From DASQFQ01 sp963805525 (lineage in GTDB: Bacteria > Actinomycetota > Thermoleophilia > Solirubrobacterales > Solirubrobacteraceae), in assembly GCA_963805525.1 (NCBI GenBank), contig CAWDUT010000004.1, forward strand, positions 434,001 to 498,000: a DNA stretch of 64,000 nt, written 5' to 3'. Position 1 is the stretch's first letter. Every line of letters starts with the position of its first letter. The position numbers were made by a program, and so were the translations under genes. The notes beneath the pieces are model-generated. The model was not told the origin of the DNA and searched no databases. It saw nothing but the letters and a program-made list of their open reading frames with translations. This document shows, piece after piece, positions 16,938 to 25,135 of this stretch.

Positions 16938-18416
16938 GTGCCGGGAGCGACCTCCGCCCAGTACTCCTTGACGATCCGCGTCGAGATCGACCACCGCCCC
17001 GGCATGCTGGGGAAGGTCGCGAGCGCCATCGGCGACGTCGGGGGCACGATCGGCTCGGTCGACCTGGTCAGCCTCTCCGGCGGCCACACGCTGCGCGACA
17101 TCACCGTCGACACCGCCGGCGACGAGCACGGCGCCCAGATCGTCGCCGCGATCGAGACGGTCGACGGCGCCCACGTCATCGACACCACCGACCGCACCCT
17201 GCGCATGCACGTCGGCGGCAAGATCGAGCAGCACAACAAGCACCCGCTGAAGACCCGCGACGACCTCTCGATGGCCTACACGCCCGGCGTCGCCCGCGTC
17301 TGCATGGCGATCCACGCCGACCGCGACAAGGCCTTCCAGTACACGATCAAGCGCAACACCGTCGCGGTCGTCTCCGACGGCAGCGCCGTGCTCGGCCTCG
17401 GCGACATCGGCCCCGAGGCGAGCATGCCGGTGATGGAGGGCAAGTGCATGCTCTTCAAGGAGTTCGCGGGCATCGACGCCTTCCCGATCGTTCTCAACAC
17501 CAAGGACCCGCATGAGATCGTCGCCACCGTCGAGGCGATCTCGCCCGGCTTCGGCGGCATCAACCTCGAGGACATCAGCGCGCCCCGCTGCTTCGAGATC
17601 GAGGACCGCCTCAAGGCCAGCCTCGACATCCCGGTCTTCCACGACGACCAGCACGGCACCGCGGTCGTGACCCTCGCCGCGCTCCTGAACGCCGTGAAGC
17701 TCACCGGCAAGCGCCTCGAGGACCTCAACGTGCTGATCGTCGGCCTCGGCGCCGCCGGCGTCGCGGTCGCCAAGATCTTCCGCGAGGCGGGCGTCGCCAA
17801 CCAGATCGTGTGCGACTCCAAGGGCGCGCTGCACCCGGGCCGTCCCGACTACCAGGACGGCAGCATGCCCGCCATCAAGCGCTGGTTCGCCGACAACACG
17901 AACCCCGAGCAGCGCACCGGCGGCCCGGCCGACGTGATCGACGGCGCCGACCTCTTCGTCGGCCTCTCCGGCGCCCGCGCGATGCCGCCCGCCGCGCTCG
18001 CGCGCATGTCGGATGATGCCATGGTGTTCGCGATGGCCAACCCGAACCCCGAGGTCACGCCCGAGGAGGCCGCGCCCTACGCGCGGATCATCGCCACCGG
18101 CCGCTCCGACTACCCCAACCAGATCAACAACGTCCTCTGCTTCCCCGGCGTCTTCCGCGGCGCGCTCGACGTCCGCGCCCGCTCGATCACCGAGGAGATG
18201 AAGATGGCCGCCGCCCGCGGGATCGCCGAGATCGTGGCCGACGACGAGCTGCGCGAGGACTACATCATCCCCTCCGTCTTCAACCGTGACGTCGCCGCCG
18301 CGGTGGCCGACGCCGTCGCCGCCCAGGCCAAGCTGCAGGGCACCGCGACGGCCGCCGGGGACGAAGTGGGCTACGCCCCCGGCGACACGTCGGACTTCAG
18401 GGCGCTCGACGTCTAG
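16938..18416 (+). CDS. NAD(P)-dependent malic enzyme with N-terminal ACT domain
   Basis: A 492-residue fusion. An ACT domain occupies about residues 8-85 (IRVEIDHRPGMLGKVASAIG). The malic enzyme follows: MAYTPGVARVC with the catalytic Tyr, KRNTVAVVSDGSAVLGLGD with the Lys region, metal-binding INLEDISAPRCFEIE and FHDDQHGTA, and the Rossmann motif VGLGAAGVAVAKIF. It oxidatively decarboxylates malate to pyruvate. The ACT domain suggests allosteric control by an amino acid or similar small ligand (inference). The GTG at 16938 is the first start that includes the whole ACT domain. It ends at a CTAG shared with the ABC permease gene. Confidence 0.92.
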   Translation: MPGATSAQYSLTIRVEIDHRPGMLGKVASAIGDVGGTIGSVDLVSLSGGHTLRDITVDTAGDEHGAQIVAAIETVDGAHVIDTTDRTLRMHVGGKIEQHNKHPLKTRDDLSMAYTPGVARVCMAIHADRDKAFQYTIKRNTVAVVSDGSAVLGLGDIGPEASMPVMEGKCMLFKEFAGIDAFPIVLNTKDPHEIVATVEAISPGFGGINLEDISAPRCFEIEDRLKASLDIPVFHDDQHGTAVVTLAALLNAVKLTGKRLEDLNVLIVGLGAAGVAVAKIFREAGVANQIVCDSKGALHPGRPDYQDGSMPAIKRWFADNTNPEQRTGGPADVIDGADLFVGLSGARAMPPAALARMSDDAMVFAMANPNPEVTPEEAAPYARIIATGRSDYPNQINNVLCFPGVFRGALDVRARSITEEMKMAAARGIAEIVADDELREDYIIPSVFNRDVAAAVADAVAAQAKLQGTATAAGDEVGYAPGDTSDFRALDV

Positions 18417-19138
18417 GTCACGTCGCGCGGGAGGACCGTGCGCCGGGCGACGAGCGCCAGCGCGGCGGTGAGCGCCGCCAGCGCGGCCGCGGCGGCGCCG
18501 AACGACAGCGCGGCCGGCAGCCCGAGCACGTTCTCGATCAGCGTGTAGGGCAGGAAGCGCCCGCCCGCGCCGAGCCACCCGCCGACGATCTTCTCGCCGA
18601 TCCAGGTGCCGAAGATCGCCACCATGGCGGTCGTCGGGTTGCGGGTGAGGAAGCCGGCGACGACGCCCAGCATCCCCGCCAGCGCGCCGGCGAGCCCGGC
18701 GCCGGCCGCCATCCGCAGCCCGCCGTCGGCGAGGTCGAGCGTGTAGCCCTTGGAGCTGACGACCAGCTCGGCCAGCCCGCCGCCCAGGACGGTGACGAAC
18801 AGCGCGGTCGCGAAGCCGACGAGGCCGAACGCCGCGAGCTTCGCCGCCAGCACCCGCCCGCGATCCGGGCTGACCAGGAAGCGCTGGGAGATCGTGCGGT
18901 GCCGGTACTCCCCGGCCGCGGCGACGGCGCCGAGCACGACCATGAAGAACACCGCCGTGTAGCCGATGGCGATGACCGTCTCCCGCAGCTCGACCGGCGT
19001 GCGGTAGCCCTCGTCGCCGGCGTCGCCCATCGCGAGCGTGCCGGTCAGGACGGTGATGACGAGCAGCGCGGCGGCCGCCCAGGCGGTGCTGCGCAGCGTG
19101 CGGAGCTTCAGCAGCTCGGCGCGGACGAGGGCGGTCAT
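18413..19138 (-). CDS. ABC-2 type transporter permease
   Basis: A 241-residue integral membrane protein with six hydrophobic segments and the typical amphipathic N-terminus (LVRAELLKLRTLRSTAW) of ABC-2 permeases that pair with a separate ATPase. The motif AGEYRHRTISQRFLVSPDR after the second helix is common in this group. It forms the membrane part of an exporter with the upstream ATPase, overlapping it as ATGA. Substrates of such pairs range from antibiotics to lipids and cannot be assigned here. Confidence 0.88.
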   Translation of the reverse strand: MTALVRAELLKLRTLRSTAWAAAALLVITVLTGTLAMGDAGDEGYRTPVELRETVIAIGYTAVFFMVVLGAVAAAGEYRHRTISQRFLVSPDRGRVLAAKLAAFGLVGFATALFVTVLGGGLAELVVSSKGYTLDLADGGLRMAAGAGLAGALAGMLGVVAGFLTRNPTTAMVAIFGTWIGEKIVGGWLGAGGRFLPYTLIENVLGLPAALSFGAAAAALAALTAALALVARRTVLPRDVT

Positions 19139-20028
19139 GCCGCCACCTCCATTCCGGACGTGAGGCCGAAGAAGACGTCCTCGAGGTTGGTGGACTCGGT
19201 GGCGATCTCGTGCAGCACGACGCCGTGGTCGAACGCGAGCTGGGCGATGAGGCCCTGCTCGACGCCGCCGACCACGAGCACGTCGCCCTCGCGGGTGACG
19301 TCGAGGCTACGAGCCAGAAGCGCGCTCTCGAGCTGGTCGGACTGGCGCGTCCGCACGCGCACGCGCGGGCCGGAGCCGTGGCTCAGCGCCTCGAGCGAGT
19401 CGTGGGCGATCAGCCGGCCGTGGTTGATCACCACGATCTCGTCGACGGTCTGGGCGACCTCCGAGAGCACGTGGCTGGAGAGGAGCACGGTGCGCCCTTC
19501 GGCCGCCAGACCGCGCAGGAAGTCGCGCAGCCAGCGGATGCCCTCGGGGTCGAGCCCGTTGGCGGGCTCGTCGAGCACGAGGATCCGCGGGTCGCCGAGC
19601 AGCGCCGCCGCGAGGCCGAGCCGCTGGGTCATGCCGAGCGAGAAGCCGCCGGAGCGCCGGCCCGCGGCGCCGGAGAGGTCGACGAGCTCGAGCAGCTCGC
19701 CGGCGCGCGAGAGCGGGATGCCGCCCTCGGCCGCGAGGACGCGGAGATGGTTGCGCGCGCTGCGCGCCGGATGCGAGGCCGCCTCGAGCATGACCCCGAC
19801 CTGCGTGAGCGGGTCGGAGAGCTGGGCGTACGGGAGGCCGTTGACGGTGGCGCTCCCGGTGGTGGGGGTGACGAGGCCGACGAGCGAGCGCAGGGTGGTC
19901 GTCTTGCCGGAACCGTTGGGTCCCAGGAAGCCGACGACCTTGCCCTCGTCGATGTCGAAGCTCAGGTCATCGACGGCCCGCACGGGGCCGAAGTCCTTGG
20001 TGAGGTTCTGAATCGAGATGATGGACAT
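19135..20028 (-). CDS. ABC transporter ATP-binding protein
   Basis: A 297-residue ABC ATPase of the CcmA/DrrA group. Walker A GPNGSGKTTTL, the Q-loop region, the signature SLGMTQRLGLA (a variant of LSGGQ), Walker B ILVLDEPANGLDP and the H-loop LLSSHVLSE are all present. The C-terminal ~80 residues are the extension seen in exporter ATPases. It powers the permease encoded immediately downstream. ATG 20028 gives the usual start; a short in-frame extension upstream is not needed. Its start is divergent from the epimerase across 95 bp. Confidence 0.92.
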   Translation of the reverse strand: MSIISIQNLTKDFGPVRAVDDLSFDIDEGKVVGFLGPNGSGKTTTLRSLVGLVTPTTGSATVNGLPYAQLSDPLTQVGVMLEAASHPARSARNHLRVLAAEGGIPLSRAGELLELVDLSGAAGRRSGGFSLGMTQRLGLAAALLGDPRILVLDEPANGLDPEGIRWLRDFLRGLAAEGRTVLLSSHVLSEVAQTVDEIVVINHGRLIAHDSLEALSHGSGPRVRVRTRQSDQLESALLARSLDVTREGDVLVVGGVEQGLIAQLAFDHGVVLHEIATESTNLEDVFFGLTSGMEVAA

Positions 20029-20123
20029 GTGCCGTCGATGATCCGGAACCCGCATCGCCGCTTCGAGCGTGCTGTCCTGTGTCTCGTGGTGAACAAAGAG
20101 GAACCCTCCCCCGTACGTATGGC

Positions 20124-21014
20124 ATGAGGATCACCGTCACCGGGGCCAGCGGCCTCATCGGCAGCAAGCTCGTCGAGCGCCTGCGCTCGCGCGGCGATGA
20201 GGTCACCACCCTCTCGCGCAGCCCGTCCTCGCCCGACGCCGTGGCGTGGCAGCCCGAGCAGGAGCCGGCGCCCGCCGCCGCGCTGAGCGGCCGTGACGCC
20301 GTCGTCCATCTCGCGGGCGAGAACGTCGCCCAGCGCTGGAGCGACGACGCCAAGCGCCGCATCCGCGAGTCACGCGAGTTGGGGACCCGCAACCTGGTCG
20401 CCGGCATCGAGGCCGCCGACCCGCGCCCGCGCGTGCTCGTCTCGTCCTCCGCGGTCGGCTACTACGGCCCGCACGGCGACGAGCGGCTCGACGAGGACAC
20501 GGCAGCCGGACACGACTTCCTCGCCGAGGTGTGCGCGATCTGGGAGCGCGAGGCGCACCGCGCCGAAGGCCTCGGCCTACGCGTGGCCACGATCCGCACC
20601 GGCGTCGTGCTCGACCAGGGCGGCGGCGCGCTGGCCAAGATGCTGCCGTTCTTCAAGCTCGGCGTCGGCGGCGCGGTCGCCGGCGGCGGGCAGTACATGC
20701 CGTGGATCCACGTCGACGACGTCGTGGGCATCTACCTCGCCGCGCTCGACGGCGACGCCTGGCAGGGCCCGATCAACGCCAGCGCGCCCGAGCCGGTCAC
20801 CAACAAGGCGTTCTCGAAGGCGCTGGGGCGGGCGCTGCACCGGCCGGCGTTCGCGCCCGTGCCCGCGGTCGCGATCCAGACGCTCTACGGCGAGATGGCG
20901 GAGATCGTGACCAAGGGCCAGCGCGTGGTCCCGAAGGCCGCGCTCGAGCACGGGTACGCGTTCGCGCACCCCGACCTCGACGAGGCGCTGCGGTCGGCGC
21001 TCAGTCCTTCGTGA
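20124..21014 (+). CDS. TIGR01777-family (YfcH-like) epimerase/SDR
   Basis: A 296-residue extended SDR. It starts with the Rossmann motif ITVTGASGLIGSKLVERL, has VVHLAGENVAQRWSDDAKRRI (hallmark of TIGR01777 proteins), SSSAVGYYG, RTGVVLDQGGGALAKMLP and YMPWIHVDDVVGIYLAAL. Members are broadly conserved but poorly characterised NAD(P)-binding proteins. ATG 20124 is chosen because it begins directly at the Rossmann strand; an in-frame extension of 15 codons adds nothing conserved. It converges on the small membrane gene with a 14-nt overlap. Confidence 0.9.
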   Translation: MRITVTGASGLIGSKLVERLRSRGDEVTTLSRSPSSPDAVAWQPEQEPAPAAALSGRDAVVHLAGENVAQRWSDDAKRRIRESRELGTRNLVAGIEAADPRPRVLVSSSAVGYYGPHGDERLDEDTAAGHDFLAEVCAIWEREAHRAEGLGLRVATIRTGVVLDQGGGALAKMLPFFKLGVGGAVAGGGQYMPWIHVDDVVGIYLAALDGDAWQGPINASAPEPVTNKAFSKALGRALHRPAFAPVPAVAIQTLYGEMAEIVTKGQRVVPKAALEHGYAFAHPDLDEALRSALSPS

Positions 21015-21300
21015 TCGCCGTGTGGCCGCTGTCGGCGGCGTGGCCGGCCATCTCGGCCTCGCGCGGCTTGTGGCGCCGCTGCCACGGCTTGCGCTCGTGC
21101 CACTCGGCGGTCTCGTCCTTCGGCGGGATCGCCAGCCAGATGATCGGCCCGAGGATGGAGAGGATCAGGCCGGTGCCGAGCCCGGCCTTCTCGCCGTAGC
21201 CTTTCGAGCGCGACAGCTCGGACGCCGTGATCGCGCTGAGCAGCCAGATGTAGCAGAGGTAGAGCGCCTTGGCGCCGATCGCGGCGACGAGGTAGGTCAT
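21001..21300 (-). CDS. Small membrane protein in the liv operon
   Basis: A 99-residue protein with two hydrophobic helices (about 5-26 and 43-60) and a charged, His/Arg-rich cytoplasmic tail. Its ATG overlaps the livF stop as ATGA, so it is translated as the last gene of the branched-chain amino-acid importer unit. I do not recognise the family. It may be an accessory subunit or simply a co-transcribed passenger. Confidence 0.7.
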   Translation of the reverse strand: MTYLVAAIGAKALYLCYIWLLSAITASELSRSKGYGEKAGLGTGLILSILGPIIWLAIPPKDETAEWHERKPWQRRHKPREAEMAGHAADSGHTAITKD

Positions 21301-22034
21301 GTGCCCAGGTAGGCCTTCATCACCTCGGGGTCGTTGCGCAGCGACTCCGAGTCGTTGGACAGGGCGACCTTGCCGGTCTCCAGCACGTAGCCGCGCTTGG
21401 ACACGTCGAGGGCGTAGTTGGCGTTCTGCTCGACCAGCAGGATCGTGACCCCACGCTGGTTGATCTCGCGGATGATCTCGTAGATCTTGTCCACGATCAC
21501 CGGCGCGAGGCCGAGCGACGGCTCGTCGAGCAGCAGCAGCTTCGGGTTGGCCATCAGCGCGCGGCCCATCGCGAGCATCTGCTGCTCGCCGCCGGACATC
21601 GTCCCCGCCTTCTGCTTCGCCCGCTCCTTCAGGCGCGGGAACAGCTCGTAGACCCGCTCGATGTCGTCGGGGACGTTCGCGTCGTTGCGGGTGAACGCGC
21701 CCATCTCGAGGTTCTCGAGCACGGTCATGCGCGAGAAGACGTGGCGGCCCTCCGGCGACTGCGCGATTCCGAGCTCGGCCACCTGGTAGCCGAGCAGGCC
21801 GTGGATCTCCTTGCCGCGGAACTTGATCGTGCCGGTCTTGGGCGGGGTGAGGCCCGAGATCGAGCGCAGCGTCGTCGACTTGCCGGCCCCGTTGGAGCCG
21901 ATCAGCGTGACGATCTCGCCCTCGTTGACGGTCAGGGAGACGCCCTTGAGCGCCTCGATCGCGCCGTAGTACGTGTGGATGTCCTCGACCTCGAGGACCG
22001 GCGTCGCGCCGTTGGCGCCGTTACCCGTGCTCAT
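21297..22034 (-). CDS. livF: Branched-chain amino-acid ABC transporter ATPase LivF
   Basis: A 245-residue ATPase, the second nucleotide-binding subunit of the LIV importer. Walker A is GSNGAGKSTTL, the signature is MSGGEQQMLAMGRAL, and Walker B LLLLDEPSLGLAP continues with the LivF-typical PVIVDKIYEII. VEQNANYAL after the H-loop region is another LivF hallmark. It works with LivG, LivM and LivH. Overlap with livG is ATGA. Confidence 0.95.
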   Translation of the reverse strand: MSTGNGANGATPVLEVEDIHTYYGAIEALKGVSLTVNEGEIVTLIGSNGAGKSTTLRSISGLTPPKTGTIKFRGKEIHGLLGYQVAELGIAQSPEGRHVFSRMTVLENLEMGAFTRNDANVPDDIERVYELFPRLKERAKQKAGTMSGGEQQMLAMGRALMANPKLLLLDEPSLGLAPVIVDKIYEIIREINQRGVTILLVEQNANYALDVSKRGYVLETGKVALSNDSESLRNDPEVMKAYLGT

Positions 22035-22807
22035 GCCTGGCTCCCGAGGTAGGCCTCGATGACGCGCGGGTTGGCCCGCACGTCCTGCGGCGAGCCGGCG
22101 GCGATCTTCTCGCCGCCGTCGAGCACCGTGATGTGGTCCGAGACGTTCATGACCACCTTCATGTCGTGCTCGATCAGGAGCAGCGCGATGTCGCGCTCGC
22201 TTCGCAGCTTGTCCATCAGCGCACGCAGCTCCTCGGACTCTTGCGGGTTCATGCCCGCCGTCGGCTCGTCGAGCAGCAGCAGCTTCGGGTCCGAACCCAG
22301 CGCGCGAGCGATCTCGAGCCGCCGCTGGTCGCCGTAGGGCAGGCTGGCCGCCAGATCCTGGTGGCGGCGCGGGATGCCGACGAGGTTGAGCAGCTCGCGG
22401 GAGTGCTCCTCGGTCTGGCGCTCCTCGCGGCGGACGAACGGCGTATGGAGGACGGAGCCGGTGATGCGTGCGCGCATGCGGCAGTGGTGGCCGACCATGA
22501 CGTTCTCGAGCACGGTCATGGTCCTGAACAGCTTGATGTTCTGGAACGTGCGCGCGATGCCGGCCTGCGTGACGATGTGGGGCGCCTTCGCGGTGATGTC
22601 GGCGCCGTCGAAGACCACCTTGCCCGTGGTCGGCTTGTAGAGCCCGGTCATGCAGTTGAAGAACGTCGTCTTGCCGGCGCCGTTCGGCCCGATGATCGCG
22701 ACGATCGACTTGTGCGGGACCGCGAAGTCGACGTCGTTCACCGCGACCAGGCCGCCGAAGCGCTTGGTGATGCCGGTGGCCTCGAGGACGTTGCCGTTCT
22801 CGCTCAT
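22031..22807 (-). CDS. livG: Branched-chain amino-acid ABC transporter ATPase LivG
   Basis: A 258-residue ATPase with Walker A GPNGAGKTTFFN, the LivG-type insertion ARTFQNIKLFRTMTVLENV, signature LPYGDQRRLEIARAL (a variant used by LivG proteins), Walker B LLLDEPTAGMNP and the H-loop IEHDMKVVM. It is the partner of LivF in the importer. The ATG at 22807 overlaps the livM stop as ATGA; frames running further upstream through livM are spurious. Confidence 0.95.
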   Translation of the reverse strand: MSENGNVLEATGITKRFGGLVAVNDVDFAVPHKSIVAIIGPNGAGKTTFFNCMTGLYKPTTGKVVFDGADITAKAPHIVTQAGIARTFQNIKLFRTMTVLENVMVGHHCRMRARITGSVLHTPFVRREERQTEEHSRELLNLVGIPRRHQDLAASLPYGDQRRLEIARALGSDPKLLLLDEPTAGMNPQESEELRALMDKLRSERDIALLLIEHDMKVVMNVSDHITVLDGGEKIAAGSPQDVRANPRVIEAYLGSQA

Positions 22808-24018
22808 GGCGACTTCACCTCGATCAGCGCATCGTCGAACGCGTCCTCGTGCAGCTCCATCTTGCGTCTCCGGTTGGGGATGAAGCCCTCCGGGCGCAGC
22901 ACCATCATCACCAGCAGCAGGAAGCCGAAGATGCCGAACGAGATCGCGGTGACGTCGAAGTCGAGCCCGAACTTCTCCGGCACCGTGTCGAGCTGGGGCA
23001 GCAGGAAGCGGTTGATCATCGACAACGCGACCGCGCCGAGGATCACGCCGGCGATGTTGCCCATGCCGCCGAGGATGATCATGCACAGGATGAAGACCGA
23101 GAAGCCGAACTCGAACTGGTCGACGTTGATCGTGTTCTGGAAGACGCCGATGAAGACGCCCGCGAAGCCGCCGATCGATGCGCCGATCGCGTAGGCCCAC
23201 AGCTTCACGCGCACGAGGTGGACGCCCATCGCGGCCGCTGCCACCTCGTCCTCGCGGACGGCGATCCAGGCGCGGCCCAGGCGGGAGTCGCGCAGGCGGA
23301 CGTTGACGAACAGGACCCCCAGCAGCATCGCCAGCGCGATGAAGTAGAAGGGCGTGATGTCGACCCGGGTGATGTTGTCGAGGCCCGGGATCGGCGCCCA
23401 CGGCTTGTCGACCGGCGTGATGCCCTGGCGCCCGTTGGAGACGTCGAGCCCGAGGTCGCTCGAGAACTCGAACACGCGCGGCACGATCTCGCCGAACGCG
23501 AGCGTGACGATGGCCAGGTAGTCACCGCGCAGGCGCAACGTCGGCGCGCCGAGGATCGCCCCCCACATTGCCGTGAACGCCGCCGCGATGAAGATCACGA
23601 AGAAGAAGTTGACGTGGATGCCCGGCAGCTGCTGGGTGATGTCGGAGACAACGATGTGGACGTTCTTCGTGTCGAAGAAGCCCGACATCAGCCAGCCCGA
23701 CACGAACGCGCCGATCGCGAAGAACGCGACGTAGCCGAGGTCGAGCAGGCCCGCGAAGCCGACCACGATGTTGAGGCCGAGGGCCATCATCACGTAGGCC
23801 AGCGTCTGGATGACCGACTCGTAGAGGCTGTCGTTGACGCTGTCGCCGTAAAGGCCGTACAGCACCGAGACGACCAGCCAGAAGACCACCCACGCCCACA
23901 TCGGCATGAGCCCGCTGATCCGGTCGAGCGCCCGCTGGACCGGCGCGAAGCGCGCGCCCGTCATGGCGGCGGAGGTCGTGCCGCCCGGGTGCTCCTGCTC
24001 TTCGCGGGTCGTGCTCAT
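22804..24018 (-). CDS. livM: Branched-chain amino-acid ABC transporter permease LivM
   Basis: A 404-residue inner-membrane permease with about ten hydrophobic segments. Family blocks include LGLNIVVGFAGLLDLGYVAFFAIGA, GAPTLRLRGDYLAIVTLAFGEI, SRLGRAWIAVREDEVAAAAMG and ILGGMGNIAGVILGA, followed by the C-terminal LRPEGFIP. The N-terminus carries a polar extension of about 40 residues before the first helix. It pairs with LivH. Overlap with livH is ATGA. Confidence 0.95.
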   Translation of the reverse strand: MSTTREEQEHPGGTTSAAMTGARFAPVQRALDRISGLMPMWAWVVFWLVVSVLYGLYGDSVNDSLYESVIQTLAYVMMALGLNIVVGFAGLLDLGYVAFFAIGAFVSGWLMSGFFDTKNVHIVVSDITQQLPGIHVNFFFVIFIAAAFTAMWGAILGAPTLRLRGDYLAIVTLAFGEIVPRVFEFSSDLGLDVSNGRQGITPVDKPWAPIPGLDNITRVDITPFYFIALAMLLGVLFVNVRLRDSRLGRAWIAVREDEVAAAAMGVHLVRVKLWAYAIGASIGGFAGVFIGVFQNTINVDQFEFGFSVFILCMIILGGMGNIAGVILGAVALSMINRFLLPQLDTVPEKFGLDFDVTAISFGIFGFLLLVMMVLRPEGFIPNRRRKMELHEDAFDDALIEVKSP

Positions 24019-25055
24019 CCTTCGCGCGTCTCCTCACCGAACAGGCCCTGCGGGCGGAAGACCATGACCATCACGAGGATCGCGAACACGGCGACCGGCG
24101 CCCACGCCGACCCGTTGGTCACCCGCGACTCGACGGTCTGCTGGATGATCCCGATGATCAACCCGCCGACCACGGCCCCCTTGAGGTTGCCGATGCCGCC
24201 CATGACCGCCGCAGTGAACGCGATCAGGCCGGCGGTGAAGCCCTGGTTGAACTGGACGGTGCCGTTGTAGAGCGCGTAGATGAGCCCCGCCGCGCCGGCC
24301 AGCAGGCCGCCGAGCAGGAACGTAAGCCCGATCGTGCGGTCGACGTTGATGCCCATCAGGCGCGCGGCGTCAGGATCCTGGGCCGTCGCGCGCATCGCCT
24401 TGCCGTACTTGGTCTGGCCGACGAACCAGAGGAGCGCGATCAGCAGCGGGATCGTCACGGCCCAGGCGAAGAAGTCGGAGCGAACAAACGTGACCCCGCC
24501 GATGTCGAGGACCTGCTTCTGCGACCGGATCAGATCCGGTGGCGAGTCGGGCGACGGGCGCCAGAGCAGGCCGACGTTCTGGAGGATGAACGACATGCCG
24601 ATCGCGGTGATCAGCGGCGCCAGCTTCGGCGCGTTGCGCAGCGGCCGGTAGGCGACACGCTCGATCATCACGTTGAGCGAGCCGGACGCGACCATCGAGA
24701 TCGCGAGCACGACGATCAGGCCCAGGATCAGCGCGACGATCCCGGTGTTCTCGGTGATGCCGAACGTCGCGTAGAGCGACACGGAGACGAACGAGCCGAT
24801 CATGAAGACCTCGCCATGGGCGAAGTTGATCAGCTCGATGATGCCGTACACGAGGGTGTAGCCGAGCGCGATCAGCGCCCAGATCGAGCCGATCGAGAGA
24901 CCGTCGACGACGTTATTGAGGGTCCTGACCGGGTCCAGAACCAGGAGCACCAGAAGAAACCCGCCGAGCAGGATCCACAGGATCTGGGCCCCGATGAACT
25001 CGACGGCGCGCCTCCCCGGAGGGGCCTGCGGCTGGGGTACGGAGGCGGCTTCCAT
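24015..25055 (-). CDS. livH: Branched-chain amino-acid ABC transporter permease LivH
   Basis: A 346-residue permease with eight or nine hydrophobic segments and the LivH blocks GLSIGSIWALIALGYTLVYG, INFAHGEVFMIGSF, GKAMRATAQDPDAARLMGIN and FTAAVMGGIGNLKGAVVGGL, ending FRPQGLFGEE. ATG 25055. It is separated from livK by 80 bp filled by a very stable hairpin, which probably sets the ratio of binding protein to permease message. Confidence 0.95.
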   Translation of the reverse strand: MEAASVPQPQAPPGRRAVEFIGAQILWILLGGFLLVLLVLDPVRTLNNVVDGLSIGSIWALIALGYTLVYGIIELINFAHGEVFMIGSFVSVSLYATFGITENTGIVALILGLIVVLAISMVASGSLNVMIERVAYRPLRNAPKLAPLITAIGMSFILQNVGLLWRPSPDSPPDLIRSQKQVLDIGGVTFVRSDFFAWAVTIPLLIALLWFVGQTKYGKAMRATAQDPDAARLMGINVDRTIGLTFLLGGLLAGAAGLIYALYNGTVQFNQGFTAGLIAFTAAVMGGIGNLKGAVVGGLIIGIIQQTVESRVTNGSAWAPVAVFAILVMVMVFRPQGLFGEETREG

Positions 25056-25075
25056 CGACGTGTGGCGCGCAGCCT

Positions 25076-25130
25076 TGCAGGTTCACGTCCCGCCCGCAAA
25101 CAGCGCGGGCGGGACGTTGCAGAACCTGCA
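25076..25130 (-). terminator. Long stem-loop between livK and livH
   Basis: A 22-bp stem with one 4-nt bulge: TGCAGGTTC (25076-25084) pairs with GAACCTGCA (25122-25130), and ACGTCCCGCCCGC (25085-25097) pairs with GCGGGCGGGACGT (25105-25117), around a 7-nt loop. It starts 5 bp after the livK stop. No U-run follows on the minus strand, so it is more likely a 3'-end stabiliser or partial attenuator than a full terminator. Such elements commonly make binding-protein mRNA more abundant than permease mRNA. Confidence 0.75.
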
Positions 25131-25135
25131 GATGG

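Noticed and set aside
16923..18578. A 551-codon minus-strand frame opposite the malic enzyme
   Set aside because: Shadow of the malic enzyme with biased composition; the plus strand has ACT and malic-enzyme motifs throughout.
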